NCBI GenBank assembly: GCA_964291275.2
Contig: OZ219799.1
Location: forward strand, 310,001-374,000
DNA: 64,000 nt
DNA from: Bin80 sp964291275
GTDB lineage: Bacteria > Bacteroidota > Rhodothermia > Rhodothermales > Bin80
Reading direction: 5' to 3'
Shown here: positions 36,065 to 45,914 of the stretch, piece after piece
Layout of the letters: each line of letters opens with the position of its first letter
Numbering within the stretch: the stretch's first letter is position 1
Notes under the pieces: generated by a model
The model's input: the letters and a program-made list of their open reading frames with translations, nothing else
Databases searched by the model: none
Told to the model about the DNA's origin: nothing
Position numbers and translations under genes: made by a program

Positions 36065-36490
36065 GAGTCAGAAGGGTTGAAATATTCTTGGATCCAGGCC
36101 TGAATCTGGTCCCGTACACGTCTGAAGGCCGTACTTTTTGCTTGATCGGAACCAGTGGTTGCACGTGGGTCCTCGAAGCGTTGGTGTATGTTATTCTTGG
36201 CTGGAACATAAGGACAGTGCTCATGTGCAGAATCACAGACGGTAACGACAGTATCCAGATTTGCTGATAAAAATTCGTCAACCCCCTTGGAAGTATGGTG
36301 ACTGATGTTAATGCCGATTTCTTCCATAGCACTGACTGCAAATGGGCTCACGCCACTGGGTTCGGTTCCGGCGCTGTGAACCTCGTAATGGTCTCCAAAA
36401 ATTGTGTCTCAACAGCCCCTCGGCCATTTGTGAGCGGGAGGAATTGTGAGTACAGACAAACAACACTCTAGGTTTATGCATGGGAATCAT
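36061..36490 (-). pseudogene. arsC: Arsenate reductase (thioredoxin-coupled type), frameshifted
   Basis: The N-terminal frame begins at ATG 36490 (or 36481) with VLFVCTHNSSRSQMAEGLLR, the Cys-x5-Arg phosphatase loop of low-molecular-weight-phosphatase-type arsenate reductases. The C-terminal frame contains the resolving cysteine pair region VVTVCDSAHEHCPYVP. Removing one base from the A5 run at 36397-36401 restores FGDHYEVHSAGTEPSGVSPF between them and gives about 140 residues, the normal length. As written, the enzyme would be truncated. The start overlaps the dnaE stop (ATGA) and the end overlaps the Smr gene, so an otherwise normal operon member is broken or the base count is wrong. Confidence 0.8.
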
Positions 36491-39400
36491 GCATCATATT
36501 GATTATTTCTTCTCCATTCAAGGTAAACCCCTTTCACTCCGAACGTAGACTCCAGGGCAGACATTAACTCTGGAGTTGCCTCTACTTTTGCTTTTTCGCC
36601 GACCAATCTCAGATCTTGACCATTCACTTTAATCACGAAGTGAAGCTCCTTCTCGCCCTTGTTAGCTTTGCAAGCATCCACAAAACGGTTTAAGTCTTCA
36701 TTTTTCAGTTGCTCAAAATCCGGAGTAATGACAATATTATCAAGGAGCTTATCCCGCAACGCAGCCAACGGGATTATGCGGTGACTCAGGATTTTTAGAG
36801 TCCCCCCACCATCCTCTACTGTGCCTTCTGCCATTACCATCGTGCCCTCGGTGAGAATGCTTTTTGCTTCAGCGTGTGTGGATGGGAAACAGACAACTTC
36901 AGCCTGCCCAGTATAGTCCTCAAGTGTGATATTAGACATCTCTTCTCCCTTGCGGGTCTTCCTGGTTTTTACTGCTGTGATGACGCCACAGACCGTACAG
37001 GAAGGTCTTAGATCTCCCTCAGCAGTCAAGGTGGGCAGACTCGCCAAGGTGTTTGTAGCACAGGAACGCTGCTCAATCTTCCAGTCATCCAACGGATGCC
37101 CGGAAATGTAAAACCCTGCCAGCTCACGTTCCTGCTCGAGTATTTCGGTATGTGACCATTCTGCACACTTGGGTAGCGCAGGTTCTGGATGTTTGGTCAG
37201 AGAATCTTCATCGGCAAATAAAGACCCTTGTCCTAGCATCTCATCCCTCCGTGCAGATTCGGCATACCGGATAGCTAGATCTAGGGCATCAACAATTTGT
37301 GCCCGATGCTGACCAAACTTATCCAAGGCGCCTACACGTGCCAGAGAGTCAAGTGTTTTCTTGTTGAGGATCTGGGAGTCAAGTCGCTTCACGAACTGAA
37401 AGAGTGTCTTTGCGGGGCCGTTCTTCTCCCTATTTGCTACGATTTCGTCAACCGCTCCCCGGGCAACTCCTTTTACTGATGATAATCCAAAATAAATGAA
37501 CCCGTCTTCGTCGACCGAAAAATCCCCTGTGCTGTAGGTAACCGACGGGGGCTGAATCTTGAGGCCCAAGCGCCTCGCTTCGTTCAGCATGGCAATGAAC
37601 TTCTTGGAGTCTCCTGATACATTCGACATTACTGCTGCCATGAACTCAGCGGTGTAGTGAGCTTTGAGGTACGCAGTTTGGTACGCAACAAGCGAGTAGG
37701 CGACACTGTGGCTGTTATGCACCACGAAGCCATTGGCAGAGTAATTATGGTCTTCTGCCACGCTCAGGTCGTACGTGTGTGCGTGTCCCGCATATACGAT
37801 CCGTGCAATGCTCTCCCAAGTGATGCTGGTTTTGGTCCTTGCTGCACAGGCAAGGCCACCACCGAGGTCGATTTGCGGGCTAGTTTCTTGCGGATCCATG
37901 GTTGCCACCTTATCACCGGCGTGCAAATTCCCCAGACGCTGCCAGCCGCCCTGCACGCGAAACCGGTGTGTGGATGTTGCACGGATACGACGTCCGTTAT
38001 TTGTAATCAGCTCAAGAACCGGCTTAAATCCATTATAATAGACGGCTTCCACTTTCCGGGGAGCTATATCCCCCTCATTTGTGAGTGCATAAACCAGAAA
38101 ATCTTCACATCCCTGTTCGTGAAGTGTTCGAACAGTTACCTGTGCGCCGGTACGTGCATCGGTAACCAGGGTCGACTCTTCCACACATTTATTGAATCCG
38201 TAGCCCGCGAACTTGTCCATCATGTCGAAGACTTCATTCGCCACTTCATCGGAAACGCCGCGTTCGGCTGCTCCCTCAACGAAGCGGTTACGTTCGGCTC
38301 TCATCACGGATTTTTTCTTCTTGCCCATGGCTCGTCGCAAGACATCAGCTGCTCCGAGCGAATAGCCGCCCATGACCTGGGCTATCTGCATGACCTGTTC
38401 CTGAAAAACGGGGATTCCATAAGTGGCTTCAAGTACCGGTTTCAGGCTCGGATGTGGATACTGTATCTCTTCGTCACCGTGCTTTCGTTTGATATAGTTT
38501 GGAATCAGATCCATGGGCCCTGGCCGATAGAGGGCATTCATGGCCGTCAAATCATCCAGCGAGGTGGGCTTTAACTGGACAAGCCACTTGCGCATGCCTT
38601 CCGATTCGAACTGGAAGATGGCGCTCGTGTCCGCTCTTTGGAAGAGTTCAAATGTTTTGGGGTCATCCAGCGGTAATGCATCCATATCCGGTGCGCTGCC
38701 GGTGCGCTGCTTGATCAGGTTGCATGTATCGTCAATAATGGTCAGGGTTGAAAGCCCAAGAAAATCCATCTTGAGCAGGCCAAAGTCTTCTACCCAGTCT
38801 CCCGAGTATTGGGTCGTCAGTACCTGTTCGTCTTTGTTTTTTGTGGTTGCCACCGGAACATGGTCGCTGACTATGCCAGGTGCTATAATGACGCCGGCAG
38901 CGTGCACGCCGGTATGCCGGGCACATCCCTCCAAAGTCTGCGAAACCCTGAGAAGTTTCTGGATCTCCTTGCGCGTGGAGGTCTTGAGTTCTTTCAGTTC
39001 TTCAACGGAATCCAAAGCTGCGTCGAGACCGCTTTGGCCATAGGGGATTGCTTTGGCAATCTTGTCGGCTTCCCGAAGCGGGATTTTGAGGACGCGCGCC
39101 ACATCTCGAATAGCTGTACGTGCTCCCATGGTGCCGAACGTAATTATTTGACTTACGTTGAGCCGCCCATACTTTTCGACCACATAGTCAATCACCTTGC
39201 TCCGACCGTGGTCATCAAAATCGATGTCAATATCCGGCATCGATATCCGCTCTGGATTGAGGAAACGTTCAAAGAGCAGATCATACTTGAGCGGATCTAC
39301 GTTCGTGATCCCGAGACAATAGGCCACGGCGCTGCCAGCTGCCGAGCCTCGCCCAGGACCTATGGATACCCCCATTTTACGTGCTGCGGTCGTAAAGTCC

Positions 39401-40428
39401 TGTACAATCAGAAAGTAGCCGGCATAACCCATCCGAGAGATTATGCCCAGTTCATGATTCAGGCGAGCTTGTACATCCTCTGAAAAATCAGGATACCGCT
39501 CCGTGCCACGCTCAAATACCAGGTGTTTCAGATATTTGTCAGAATTGCTCCCAAATTCCTCAGGAATCTCAAAATGGGGCATAAGAAGCTTGCCAAGTGG
39601 TATCTCAAATTGGCACTTCTCTGCAATGGCCAGACTGTTCTCCATCCAGGTGGCTGCTTCCAAGGTTTTCCCCAGGACGGCATGCATCTCATTCGCTGAC
39701 TTCAGATAGAATTCCTGCTTGTCAAAACGGAGGCGGTTGGGGTCATCAAGATCCTTGCCGGTCTGAAGACAGAGTAGAATGTCATGTGCATCGGCATCCT
39801 CCTTTGCCACATAGTGGACATCATTTGTAGCAACGACCTCAACGTTGAATTCCTGCGCCCACATCAGGAGTTTTTCGTTTACCCTTTTCTGTTCCTCAAT
39901 ACCATGATCCTGGATTTCCACGTAGTAGTCTTCTCTACCGAATATATCCAGATACTTTTTGAACCAGCGACGGGCCTCTTCCAGATTCCCGTCAATAATG
40001 GCACGGGGAACTTGTCCCTGCAGGCAACAGGTTGTTGCTACGAGACCCTCGTGGTAATTTTCGAGAAGTTCGAAGTCAATACGGGGTTTGAAATAGAATC
40101 CGTCCAGGAACGAGAGCGAGGACAGTTTCATCAGGTTTCGGTAGCCTTGCTCGTTTTTTGCCCATAGAACCTGATGGTACCGTAGTCGAGTATCGCGTTT
40201 TTGCATAGAGCCCGGGGTCACGTAGAATTCGCACCCTATGACGGGCTTTATTCCATTTTTACGGGCTGTTGCGTGGAATTCCGGCACACCGTACAGATTA
40301 CCGTGATCAGTGATGCCCAAGGCGCTCATTCCCAGTTTGCGGGCCTGTTGCACGAGCGTATCAATGCGTGCGGCTCCATCCAGTAGAGAATAGGAGGTGT
40401 GGCAGTGCAGGTGGCAGAAATTAGGCAT
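36487..40428 (-). CDS. dnaE: DNA polymerase III alpha subunit with mini-intein
   Basis: A 1313-residue precursor of the replicative polymerase. It has an N-terminal PHP domain (HLHCHTSYSLLDG, ITDHGNLYG), the palm catalytic aspartates in PDIDIDFDD near 396-404, and YRPGPMDLIPNYIKRKHG and the finger domain. Residues 748-905 are an in-frame intein inserted between AGYGFNK and SHSVAYS. A C-terminal OB-fold and tau-binding region follows. Spliced length is 1155 residues, typical of bacterial DnaE1. It heads a left-pointing operon (arsC, Smr, peptidase C26, SxtJ) through a four-base overlap. The polymerase domain is intact, so the intein must splice for replication. Confidence 0.96.
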   Translation of the reverse strand: MPNFCHLHCHTSYSLLDGAARIDTLVQQARKLGMSALGITDHGNLYGVPEFHATARKNGIKPVIGCEFYVTPGSMQKRDTRLRYHQVLWAKNEQGYRNLMKLSSLSFLDGFYFKPRIDFELLENYHEGLVATTCCLQGQVPRAIIDGNLEEARRWFKKYLDIFGREDYYVEIQDHGIEEQKRVNEKLLMWAQEFNVEVVATNDVHYVAKEDADAHDILLCLQTGKDLDDPNRLRFDKQEFYLKSANEMHAVLGKTLEAATWMENSLAIAEKCQFEIPLGKLLMPHFEIPEEFGSNSDKYLKHLVFERGTERYPDFSEDVQARLNHELGIISRMGYAGYFLIVQDFTTAARKMGVSIGPGRGSAAGSAVAYCLGITNVDPLKYDLLFERFLNPERISMPDIDIDFDDHGRSKVIDYVVEKYGRLNVSQIITFGTMGARTAIRDVARVLKIPLREADKIAKAIPYGQSGLDAALDSVEELKELKTSTRKEIQKLLRVSQTLEGCARHTGVHAAGVIIAPGIVSDHVPVATTKNKDEQVLTTQYSGDWVEDFGLLKMDFLGLSTLTIIDDTCNLIKQRTGSAPDMDALPLDDPKTFELFQRADTSAIFQFESEGMRKWLVQLKPTSLDDLTAMNALYRPGPMDLIPNYIKRKHGDEEIQYPHPSLKPVLEATYGIPVFQEQVMQIAQVMGGYSLGAADVLRRAMGKKKKSVMRAERNRFVEGAAERGVSDEVANEVFDMMDKFAGYGFNKCVEESTLVTDARTGAQVTVRTLHEQGCEDFLVYALTNEGDIAPRKVEAVYYNGFKPVLELITNNGRRIRATSTHRFRVQGGWQRLGNLHAGDKVATMDPQETSPQIDLGGGLACAARTKTSITWESIARIVYAGHAHTYDLSVAEDHNYSANGFVVHNSHSVAYSLVAYQTAYLKAHYTAEFMAAVMSNVSGDSKKFIAMLNEARRLGLKIQPPSVTYSTGDFSVDEDGFIYFGLSSVKGVARGAVDEIVANREKNGPAKTLFQFVKRLDSQILNKKTLDSLARVGALDKFGQHRAQIVDALDLAIRYAESARRDEMLGQGSLFADEDSLTKHPEPALPKCAEWSHTEILEQERELAGFYISGHPLDDWKIEQRSCATNTLASLPTLTAEGDLRPSCTVCGVITAVKTRKTRKGEEMSNITLEDYTGQAEVVCFPSTHAEAKSILTEGTMVMAEGTVEDGGGTLKILSHRIIPLAALRDKLLDNIVITPDFEQLKNEDLNRFVDACKANKGEKELHFVIKVNGQDLRLVGEKAKVEATPELMSALESTFGVKGVYLEWRRNNQYDA
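37714..38187 (-). other. DnaE mini-intein, 158 residues
   Basis: The intein begins with Cys748 (CVEESTLVTDARTG, block A) and has block B RIRATSTHRFRV with the TxxH histidine. It ends with block F/G HTYDLSVAEDHNYS, then FVVHN, followed by the C-extein serine. It is too short for a homing endonuclease, and no LAGLIDADG motif is seen. The insertion point FNK/SHS is four residues downstream of the site used by the split DnaE intein of cyanobacteria (Y/CFN). All residues needed for splicing (Cys1, penultimate His, terminal Asn, Ser+1) are present. Confidence 0.93.
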
Positions 40429-40967
40429 ATTGGTGGAGCAGCTTGCCTGAAGAAGTTACGCCGAACGACGGAGATAGAATGCTATTGTGGTTATTCGCTG
40501 TGCTCATAATACTGCTCGCCGTGTGAGAATACAGCTCCCATCGTAACCATTTGTTAGCATAATCGCCGTGAACTTACTGCTATATGGCCAGATAAGGTGT
40601 TGTTACTCGGGTTTGGACAGTCGAAATACCGTGTCTCATTAAGTATGTCGAGTGATCATATAATCATGAATTACTCTGACCCCGCTGATGTGATTCATCC
40701 AGAAATTTCAGAGGATAATCTCCCTTCCTTACTTGTCCGGTAGACATAACTGACCGCAGTTCACTTAAATGCAAAAAATGACGCCCAAAATGAGCTCACA
40801 TTGATGTCGGGCGGTAGCGTTGTGAGTCTCTCCTTGGGTTCTGCTTGGGATGAGCCATTCATGTGCACGGAGGCAAGTGCAATTTCAGCAAATTTGTACG
40901 AGAAAACCATACCATACGGCTATATTATGGACCATGAATGCCTTGCACAGTCGTAAAATTATATGGA
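40429..40967. other. Divergent intergenic region between dnaE and the T9SS plug gene
   Basis: About 540 bases with no convincing gene. It must carry promoters for dnaE (leftward) and the plug-domain gene (rightward); I could not assign hexamers with confidence. Confidence 0.4.
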
Positions 40968-42245
40968 ATGCTGGTAAGACTATCCATCAATGAGAGGGTC
41001 TGTATTGGATTCCTAGTTTTTCTTGCCGCCTGTGCCGTGCCTCTCGGACAACTCGTTCCTGTACCCGGAGAACTGCGGCCTGCGGATTTTTATGTTGAAT
41101 CCTCTGAAGTGCACAGTATTCAGCTCTACGCAGGTGTTGAGGAGGCGCTACCCATCTATCAGATGCGGAATGGACCTCCCCTGACCTTAGAGTTCGACCT
41201 CATGAACTGGAATGCCCGACCACTGTCGGCTTATTTCTACCATGCGGATCGCACGTGGAGGCGTGATCTGTTCCCGAGCGAATACCTCGAATCCTACTCA
41301 CGGGGCGATCTTTTTGACTATGAGGTTTCTCGCAGTACGCTCAATCAGTACGTTCATTACGAGTATGACTTCCCGAACGAATCGATTGATTTTCGGGTGA
41401 GCGGCAATTTCATTGTACGAATAACAGAACAAGGACGTGAAAACGAAGTGCTTTTTGAACGCCCCTTTTTGGTGACAGAAAATATCACACGGGCCGAGCT
41501 CTCACTTGATTTGCACTTTGCCGGACGCAATAACCTGACGGCAATGCAGCCATTGCTGCGATTCATTCCACCCCAGCAAATTGGCCCGGCAGAATTCAAT
41601 GTAACGGTTTGCTTTGTGCAGGACCGACATTTATTGACGCCCCGGTGCATAGAACGCCCTTCACTGACTGAACAACCAACATTGCTTTACTACCTCGAGC
41701 CGGAAGAATCTTTTGTAGCGCAGACCGGAAGGTACCTGGTGGACCTGCGTGACTTTCGCCCTGGGGGTGGTATTGAGCGCATCGATCGCTCGACAACGCC
41801 TTACAGTGCAGTGCTGGAACCGGATTACGCACGCTTTCCAGACCTGGAGGCAAGCCTGCGGTTGCGCGGACAGGCCGTGATATCTGATACGGAACCGTCC
41901 CTGGATACTAGTGCTGAGTATGTGGACGTTACCTTTGAATATGTACCGCCAAATGAAACGCCATTACCGGGCGATGTCTATGTTACGGGGGCTTTCAACG
42001 GCTGGCGTATGGATTCGGGCAGCTCTATGCAATGGGTACCAGAGACGGGACGGTATACGAGCACGAAGCTGCTCAAACAAGGTGCCTACGAATACGAATA
42101 CACATCTACCGAAGAACAGACACGCGCGATACTTGCTTTACGACTTGCGCGCACAGATCAGTGGTACACGGGCCTGGTCTACTACTATGATGGAAGTCTG
42201 AACACTGATCGCCTACTCACCTGGACGCAGGTCCTATCCAGATAG
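40968..42245 (+). CDS. Type IX secretion plug-domain protein (DUF5103)
   Basis: About 425 residues from ATG 40968 (an upstream ATG at 40938 adds ten residues). A signal-like hydrophobic stretch (CIGFLVFLAACAVPLG) precedes the DUF5103 pattern: LTLEFDLMNW, then FYHADRTWRRDLFPSEYLESY, then NQYVHYEYDFPN and VSGNFIVRI. Proteins of this family act as the periplasmic plug of the SprA translocon of the type IX secretion system. The C-terminal third has a carbohydrate-binding-like GDVYVTGAFNGW segment. Together with the sorting-type C-termini elsewhere in the window this supports a T9SS-bearing organism. Confidence 0.8.
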   Translation: MLVRLSINERVCIGFLVFLAACAVPLGQLVPVPGELRPADFYVESSEVHSIQLYAGVEEALPIYQMRNGPPLTLEFDLMNWNARPLSAYFYHADRTWRRDLFPSEYLESYSRGDLFDYEVSRSTLNQYVHYEYDFPNESIDFRVSGNFIVRITEQGRENEVLFERPFLVTENITRAELSLDLHFAGRNNLTAMQPLLRFIPPQQIGPAEFNVTVCFVQDRHLLTPRCIERPSLTEQPTLLYYLEPEESFVAQTGRYLVDLRDFRPGGGIERIDRSTTPYSAVLEPDYARFPDLEASLRLRGQAVISDTEPSLDTSAEYVDVTFEYVPPNETPLPGDVYVTGAFNGWRMDSGSSMQWVPETGRYTSTKLLKQGAYEYEYTSTEEQTRAILALRLARTDQWYTGLVYYYDGSLNTDRLLTWTQVLSR

Positions 42246-42936
42246 ACTGTGACGCAGATAAGGACGGTGTTGAGGGGGGGCTCTACGGGGTGGCACAACA
42301 CCCAGCCGATTTCGTTACCCGGGGCAATTTGCAACCCTCTGGACCGCTAGTGCCAGCATACCGGGTTGTCAGTGTTCAACCTCCGCAAAGTTGTTGTAAT
42401 CTTTTCCCCTTCGAGCGGAATCACCTTTTTGCCGTCGTGGGCTTCGGGAGAGCCTGTTTCCCCGGCTCGTAGAACAGAGCTTTGATAATCGTTCCTTTTG
42501 ACCGGCCTAAGCTTCCCGTCTGGGTATCAGACAACTGCTTAACGACTTGGGTGTCGTCCGGCATCCGGTGGAGGTAGGCTTCGAAGTCTTCGGCTTGTAA
42601 ATTATTGTAGAGAATTATACACATGGCAATGTTTGTTGGTGATGGCTTAGCGTGGCGTCACCAGTATGTATTTCGCTCTTGCCACCCAGCTGGGCACATT
42701 TGTTTGGCATTTTCTTACTTAAAATTGGCGTCAGTGCCGCATTTTTGCTGCCAGATAACAGCCTGTTGTGATATTGCGACATGTACTAGTCGTTTCGTTC
42801 ATAAACAAACGGCCAAAAAATTCAGCAAACCGAGAATGGCCATGGCATCACTCCGAATGATGTTATGGTGAGCACTGAGTCGGACTGCCATCTAGCCCAG
42901 TATCTCTATGTACCCTTCTATCAGATAAAAGCTTAG
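42246..42936. other. Intergenic stretch
   Basis: No recognised gene. A 67-codon reverse ORF (42421-42624) starting MCIILYNNLQAEDFEAYL is open but unfamiliar; it could be a remnant. Confidence 0.3.
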
Positions 42937-42965
42937 TTCTTGGTACAGTACTTACGGTATATAAT
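42937..42965 (+). promoter_or_regulatory. Putative sigma-70-like promoter of the metalloprotease gene
   Basis: TTCTTG at 42937-42942 and TATAAT at 42960-42965 are separated by 17 bases and lie about 48 bases upstream of the start at 43014. The -10 is a consensus match; the -35 is weak. Position and spacing support use, but no experiment is implied. Confidence 0.4.
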
Positions 42966-43013
42966 TCACTTTGATATCGTATCTTCCGGTCTACCTACAT
43001 TTCACCTATTGCC

Positions 43014-45491
43014 ATGAAGTCATTTCTCGGTGCACTCGCCGTACTATTCACACTGCTCCTAATTGCCAGCTGCTCATCTACGCGTCAGGCCGCTCCTCCT
43101 ACAGACGAGGCCCCCTCTGAGTCCGAGAGCTCAGATGATGACGACTCAAAAAAATACAGTGATGTGATCACCGAAGATGCAGTGACCGATGACGGCCTCT
43201 TCAAGGTCCATGAGCTTGATGAGAAGCTGTACTTCGAGATCCCTGACTCACTTCTAGGTACAGAAATGCTACTGGTAACACGTACAGCGGCAACCATGAA
43301 CAACTTGGGATACGGGGGCATGAAGACGAGCACACAGGTGTTGCGATGGGAAAAACAGGCCAAGAAGATTATGCTGCGAATCGTCTCATATGAGAATGTC
43401 GCGGACGAAGACGAACCCATTTACAACGCAGTGCGCAACTCAAACTTTGAGCCCATTTTGCGTGCGTTCGACATTGAGACACTGAATGAAGATTCAACGG
43501 CTACCGTAATTGAAGTGACTGACCTGTTTACTTCTGATGTACCATCGCTTGGACTGCCGTCATTCCGGCGTGAACTGTACCGCGTACGGCGCCTAGACTC
43601 GGACCGAACTTACATTTCATCGGCGAAAAGTTATCCGCTAAATATCGAAATCAAGCATGTGCTGAGTTACGATGCTGGACAGCCGCCTTCGAATGCTGCT
43701 ACGGGGACTATTTCTGTTGAGATGAATCAATCCATGATCCTGTTACCGGCAAATCCGATGCAACCGCGGCTTTGTGACCAGCGTGTGGGATTTTTCAGTG
43801 TGACGATGACGGATTACGGACGAGATGCACAAAAGGCGGAGGAACGTTGTTACGTAACCCGCTGGAGACTAGAGCCCAAGGATCCGGAAGCGTACGCGCG
43901 TGGGGAACTCACTGAGCCGGTCAAGCCGATTGTCTACTACATTGATCCGGCTACGCCGATGAAATGGAGACCCTATCTTAAGGAGGGTATTGAGGATTGG
44001 AATAGCGCTTTTGAAGCCGCAGGATTCAAGAATGCCATCATGGCAAAGGATCCACCCAGTAAAGAGGAAGATCCGGAATTCAGCCCGGAAGACACTCGTT
44101 ACTCTGTAATCCGCTACTTCTCCTCGGATGTAGAGAATGCTTTTGGCCCACATGTTCATGATCCGCGTACCGGTGAGATCTTGGAAAGTGACATCGGTTG
44201 GTATCACAATGTGATGAACCTGCTGCGCAATTGGTTCTTTGTACAGACGGCTGCCGTCAATCCTGATGCCCGCTCAGTCAAATTCAGGGACGAAGTCATG
44301 GGGCGTCTCATTCGTTTTGTGTCTGCACATGAGGTGGGACACACCATCGGTCTGCCACACAACTGGGGTTCCAGTTTTGCCTATCCTGTCGATTCACTCC
44401 GATCGGCCACTTTCACGGACGCCCATGGTACAGCGCCCTCTATAATGGACTATGCCCGGTTCAACTATGTCGCGCAGCCGGGTGATGGCGTGACCAATCT
44501 CATGCCTGACGTTGGGATTTACGACAAATGGTCAGTAAAATGGGGTTATACTGTGCTACCGGACGCAGAATCGGCGGACGATGAACGCGAAACACTGAAT
44601 GCATGGGTTGTTGAGCGTGCAGGGGATCCGCTCTACTTCTATGGGCGCCAAGGCCCTCGTGTGGACCCACGCTCACAAAATGAAGATTTGGGAGATGATG
44701 CTGTCGTGGCCAGTAACTATGGTATCGCAAATCTCAAGATTATCCTTGATGAACTGATTGGCTGGACTGCCGAAGACGCCAAGGATTATGGAGATCTGAA
44801 CGAGCTCTACGGACAGATTGTATCACAGTGGTATCGCTACGTCGGGCATGTGGCTGCCAATGTGGGGGGGCATCATGAAAATTTCAAGACCTATGATCAG
44901 GAAGGCGTTGTTTACATGCCCGTGCCGGCTGGAACTCAGCGTGGTTCCATGGAATGGCTTTCTCAGGAAGCATTTGCGGCTCCAACCTGGATATTGAACA
45001 GCGAGGTTCTGCGCCGCATTGAGGGAGTAGGCGCCATGGACCGTATTCGTCGCTACCAGGTCGGCGCAGTGAATACACTACTTGATCCGATTCGCATCGG
45101 ACGTCTCATGGAAACCGAGGCACTGGCGAATGGCGAAGATGTGTATACGCTCGCAGAACTCTTGGAGGATCTACGCGACGGGATTTGGACAGAGTTGCCA
45201 GCAGCTTCGGCCATTGGTCCATTCCGGCGCAATTTGCAACGGGGGCATCTGGAGCGTCTCGAATATTTGATGACTCAAGAGGGACCATCACTTCCGTCCT
45301 TCTTTTCCAGTTTCGGTATGGCACCGGTTGATGTGAGTCAGTCAGATATTCGCGCTTACGTACGAGGAGAGCTTGAGTCACTACAGACGGCAGTAGACCG
45401 CGCTGCCCGAAGAACTGGAGATAGTATGACGAGGCTACATCTGAGAGATGTTAGCGCACGCATTGACGACATTCTTGACAACGAAGACTAG
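43014..45491 (+). CDS. Large zinc-dependent metalloprotease lipoprotein (DUF4953/DUF5117 type)
   Basis: An 825-residue lipoprotein: the signal MKSFLGALAVLFTLLLIASC ends in a lipobox, followed by an acidic Ser/Asp-rich linker. The DUF5117-like N-terminal part (GLFKVHELDEKLYFEIPDSL) precedes a zincin catalytic domain. HEVGHTIGLPH supplies the zinc ligands His439, His443 and His449, and SIMDYAR gives the Met-turn. A helical C-terminal domain follows. These proteases are abundant in Bacteroidota and are thought to be exported to the periplasm or surface. The start is preceded by a plausible promoter. Confidence 0.9.
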   Translation: MKSFLGALAVLFTLLLIASCSSTRQAAPPTDEAPSESESSDDDDSKKYSDVITEDAVTDDGLFKVHELDEKLYFEIPDSLLGTEMLLVTRTAATMNNLGYGGMKTSTQVLRWEKQAKKIMLRIVSYENVADEDEPIYNAVRNSNFEPILRAFDIETLNEDSTATVIEVTDLFTSDVPSLGLPSFRRELYRVRRLDSDRTYISSAKSYPLNIEIKHVLSYDAGQPPSNAATGTISVEMNQSMILLPANPMQPRLCDQRVGFFSVTMTDYGRDAQKAEERCYVTRWRLEPKDPEAYARGELTEPVKPIVYYIDPATPMKWRPYLKEGIEDWNSAFEAAGFKNAIMAKDPPSKEEDPEFSPEDTRYSVIRYFSSDVENAFGPHVHDPRTGEILESDIGWYHNVMNLLRNWFFVQTAAVNPDARSVKFRDEVMGRLIRFVSAHEVGHTIGLPHNWGSSFAYPVDSLRSATFTDAHGTAPSIMDYARFNYVAQPGDGVTNLMPDVGIYDKWSVKWGYTVLPDAESADDERETLNAWVVERAGDPLYFYGRQGPRVDPRSQNEDLGDDAVVASNYGIANLKIILDELIGWTAEDAKDYGDLNELYGQIVSQWYRYVGHVAANVGGHHENFKTYDQEGVVYMPVPAGTQRGSMEWLSQEAFAAPTWILNSEVLRRIEGVGAMDRIRRYQVGAVNTLLDPIRIGRLMETEALANGEDVYTLAELLEDLRDGIWTELPAASAIGPFRRNLQRGHLERLEYLMTQEGPSLPSFFSSFGMAPVDVSQSDIRAYVRGELESLQTAVDRAARRTGDSMTRLHLRDVSARIDDILDNED

Positions 45492-45914
45492 GCTGGTCCA
45501 GTGGGCTTGGCATATCTAGGTCCGAAAACTGCAGGATGCCGGCCTCGTTGATCATTCAGCCACGCGTGGTCGTTCACTGCCAAGGCTGCGCGCACGCCCG
45601 GCGATACTGTCGTACGGATCGTCTTGATTTGCACCTCCAAGAATACGGAAGACGCAACAACAGAATGCCCCGCTCATTCGGGGATTGTGATCTGGTATGG
45701 GTTCCATGAACTTCGAACCTCGAAATAGAGTCCGGGCGAATGGGAACCCGGTCCTTGCGTCCAAATGGTCCTCTGAGACAGGGGCAATTTCGAGCATATT
45801 TCCAGGAGGTCTCTAATTCTGAAATGCCCCTGATGACCTAATCGTAACTTAAACCTGATTTTACGGTAGGAGAGGAGACGCCAAAGTTCTCGTAGCTCCG
45901 GATAAATTCAGGAA
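45492..45914. other. Intergenic stretch upstream of the LRR gene
   Basis: No gene is recognised. An 81-codon reverse ORF (45552-45797) has no recognisable features. The promoter of the LRR gene should lie in the right part. Confidence 0.3.

Noticed and set aside
37714..38187. Split DnaE intein as in cyanobacteria
   Set aside because: Both halves are in one continuous frame, with a different insertion site.
37657..38574. A 305-codon forward ORF opposite dnaE
   Set aside because: It lies wholly antisense to conserved DnaE and intein codons and has no recognisable domain.
42421..42624. 67-codon reverse ORF
   Set aside because: Open but unfamiliar, isolated and without supporting signals.
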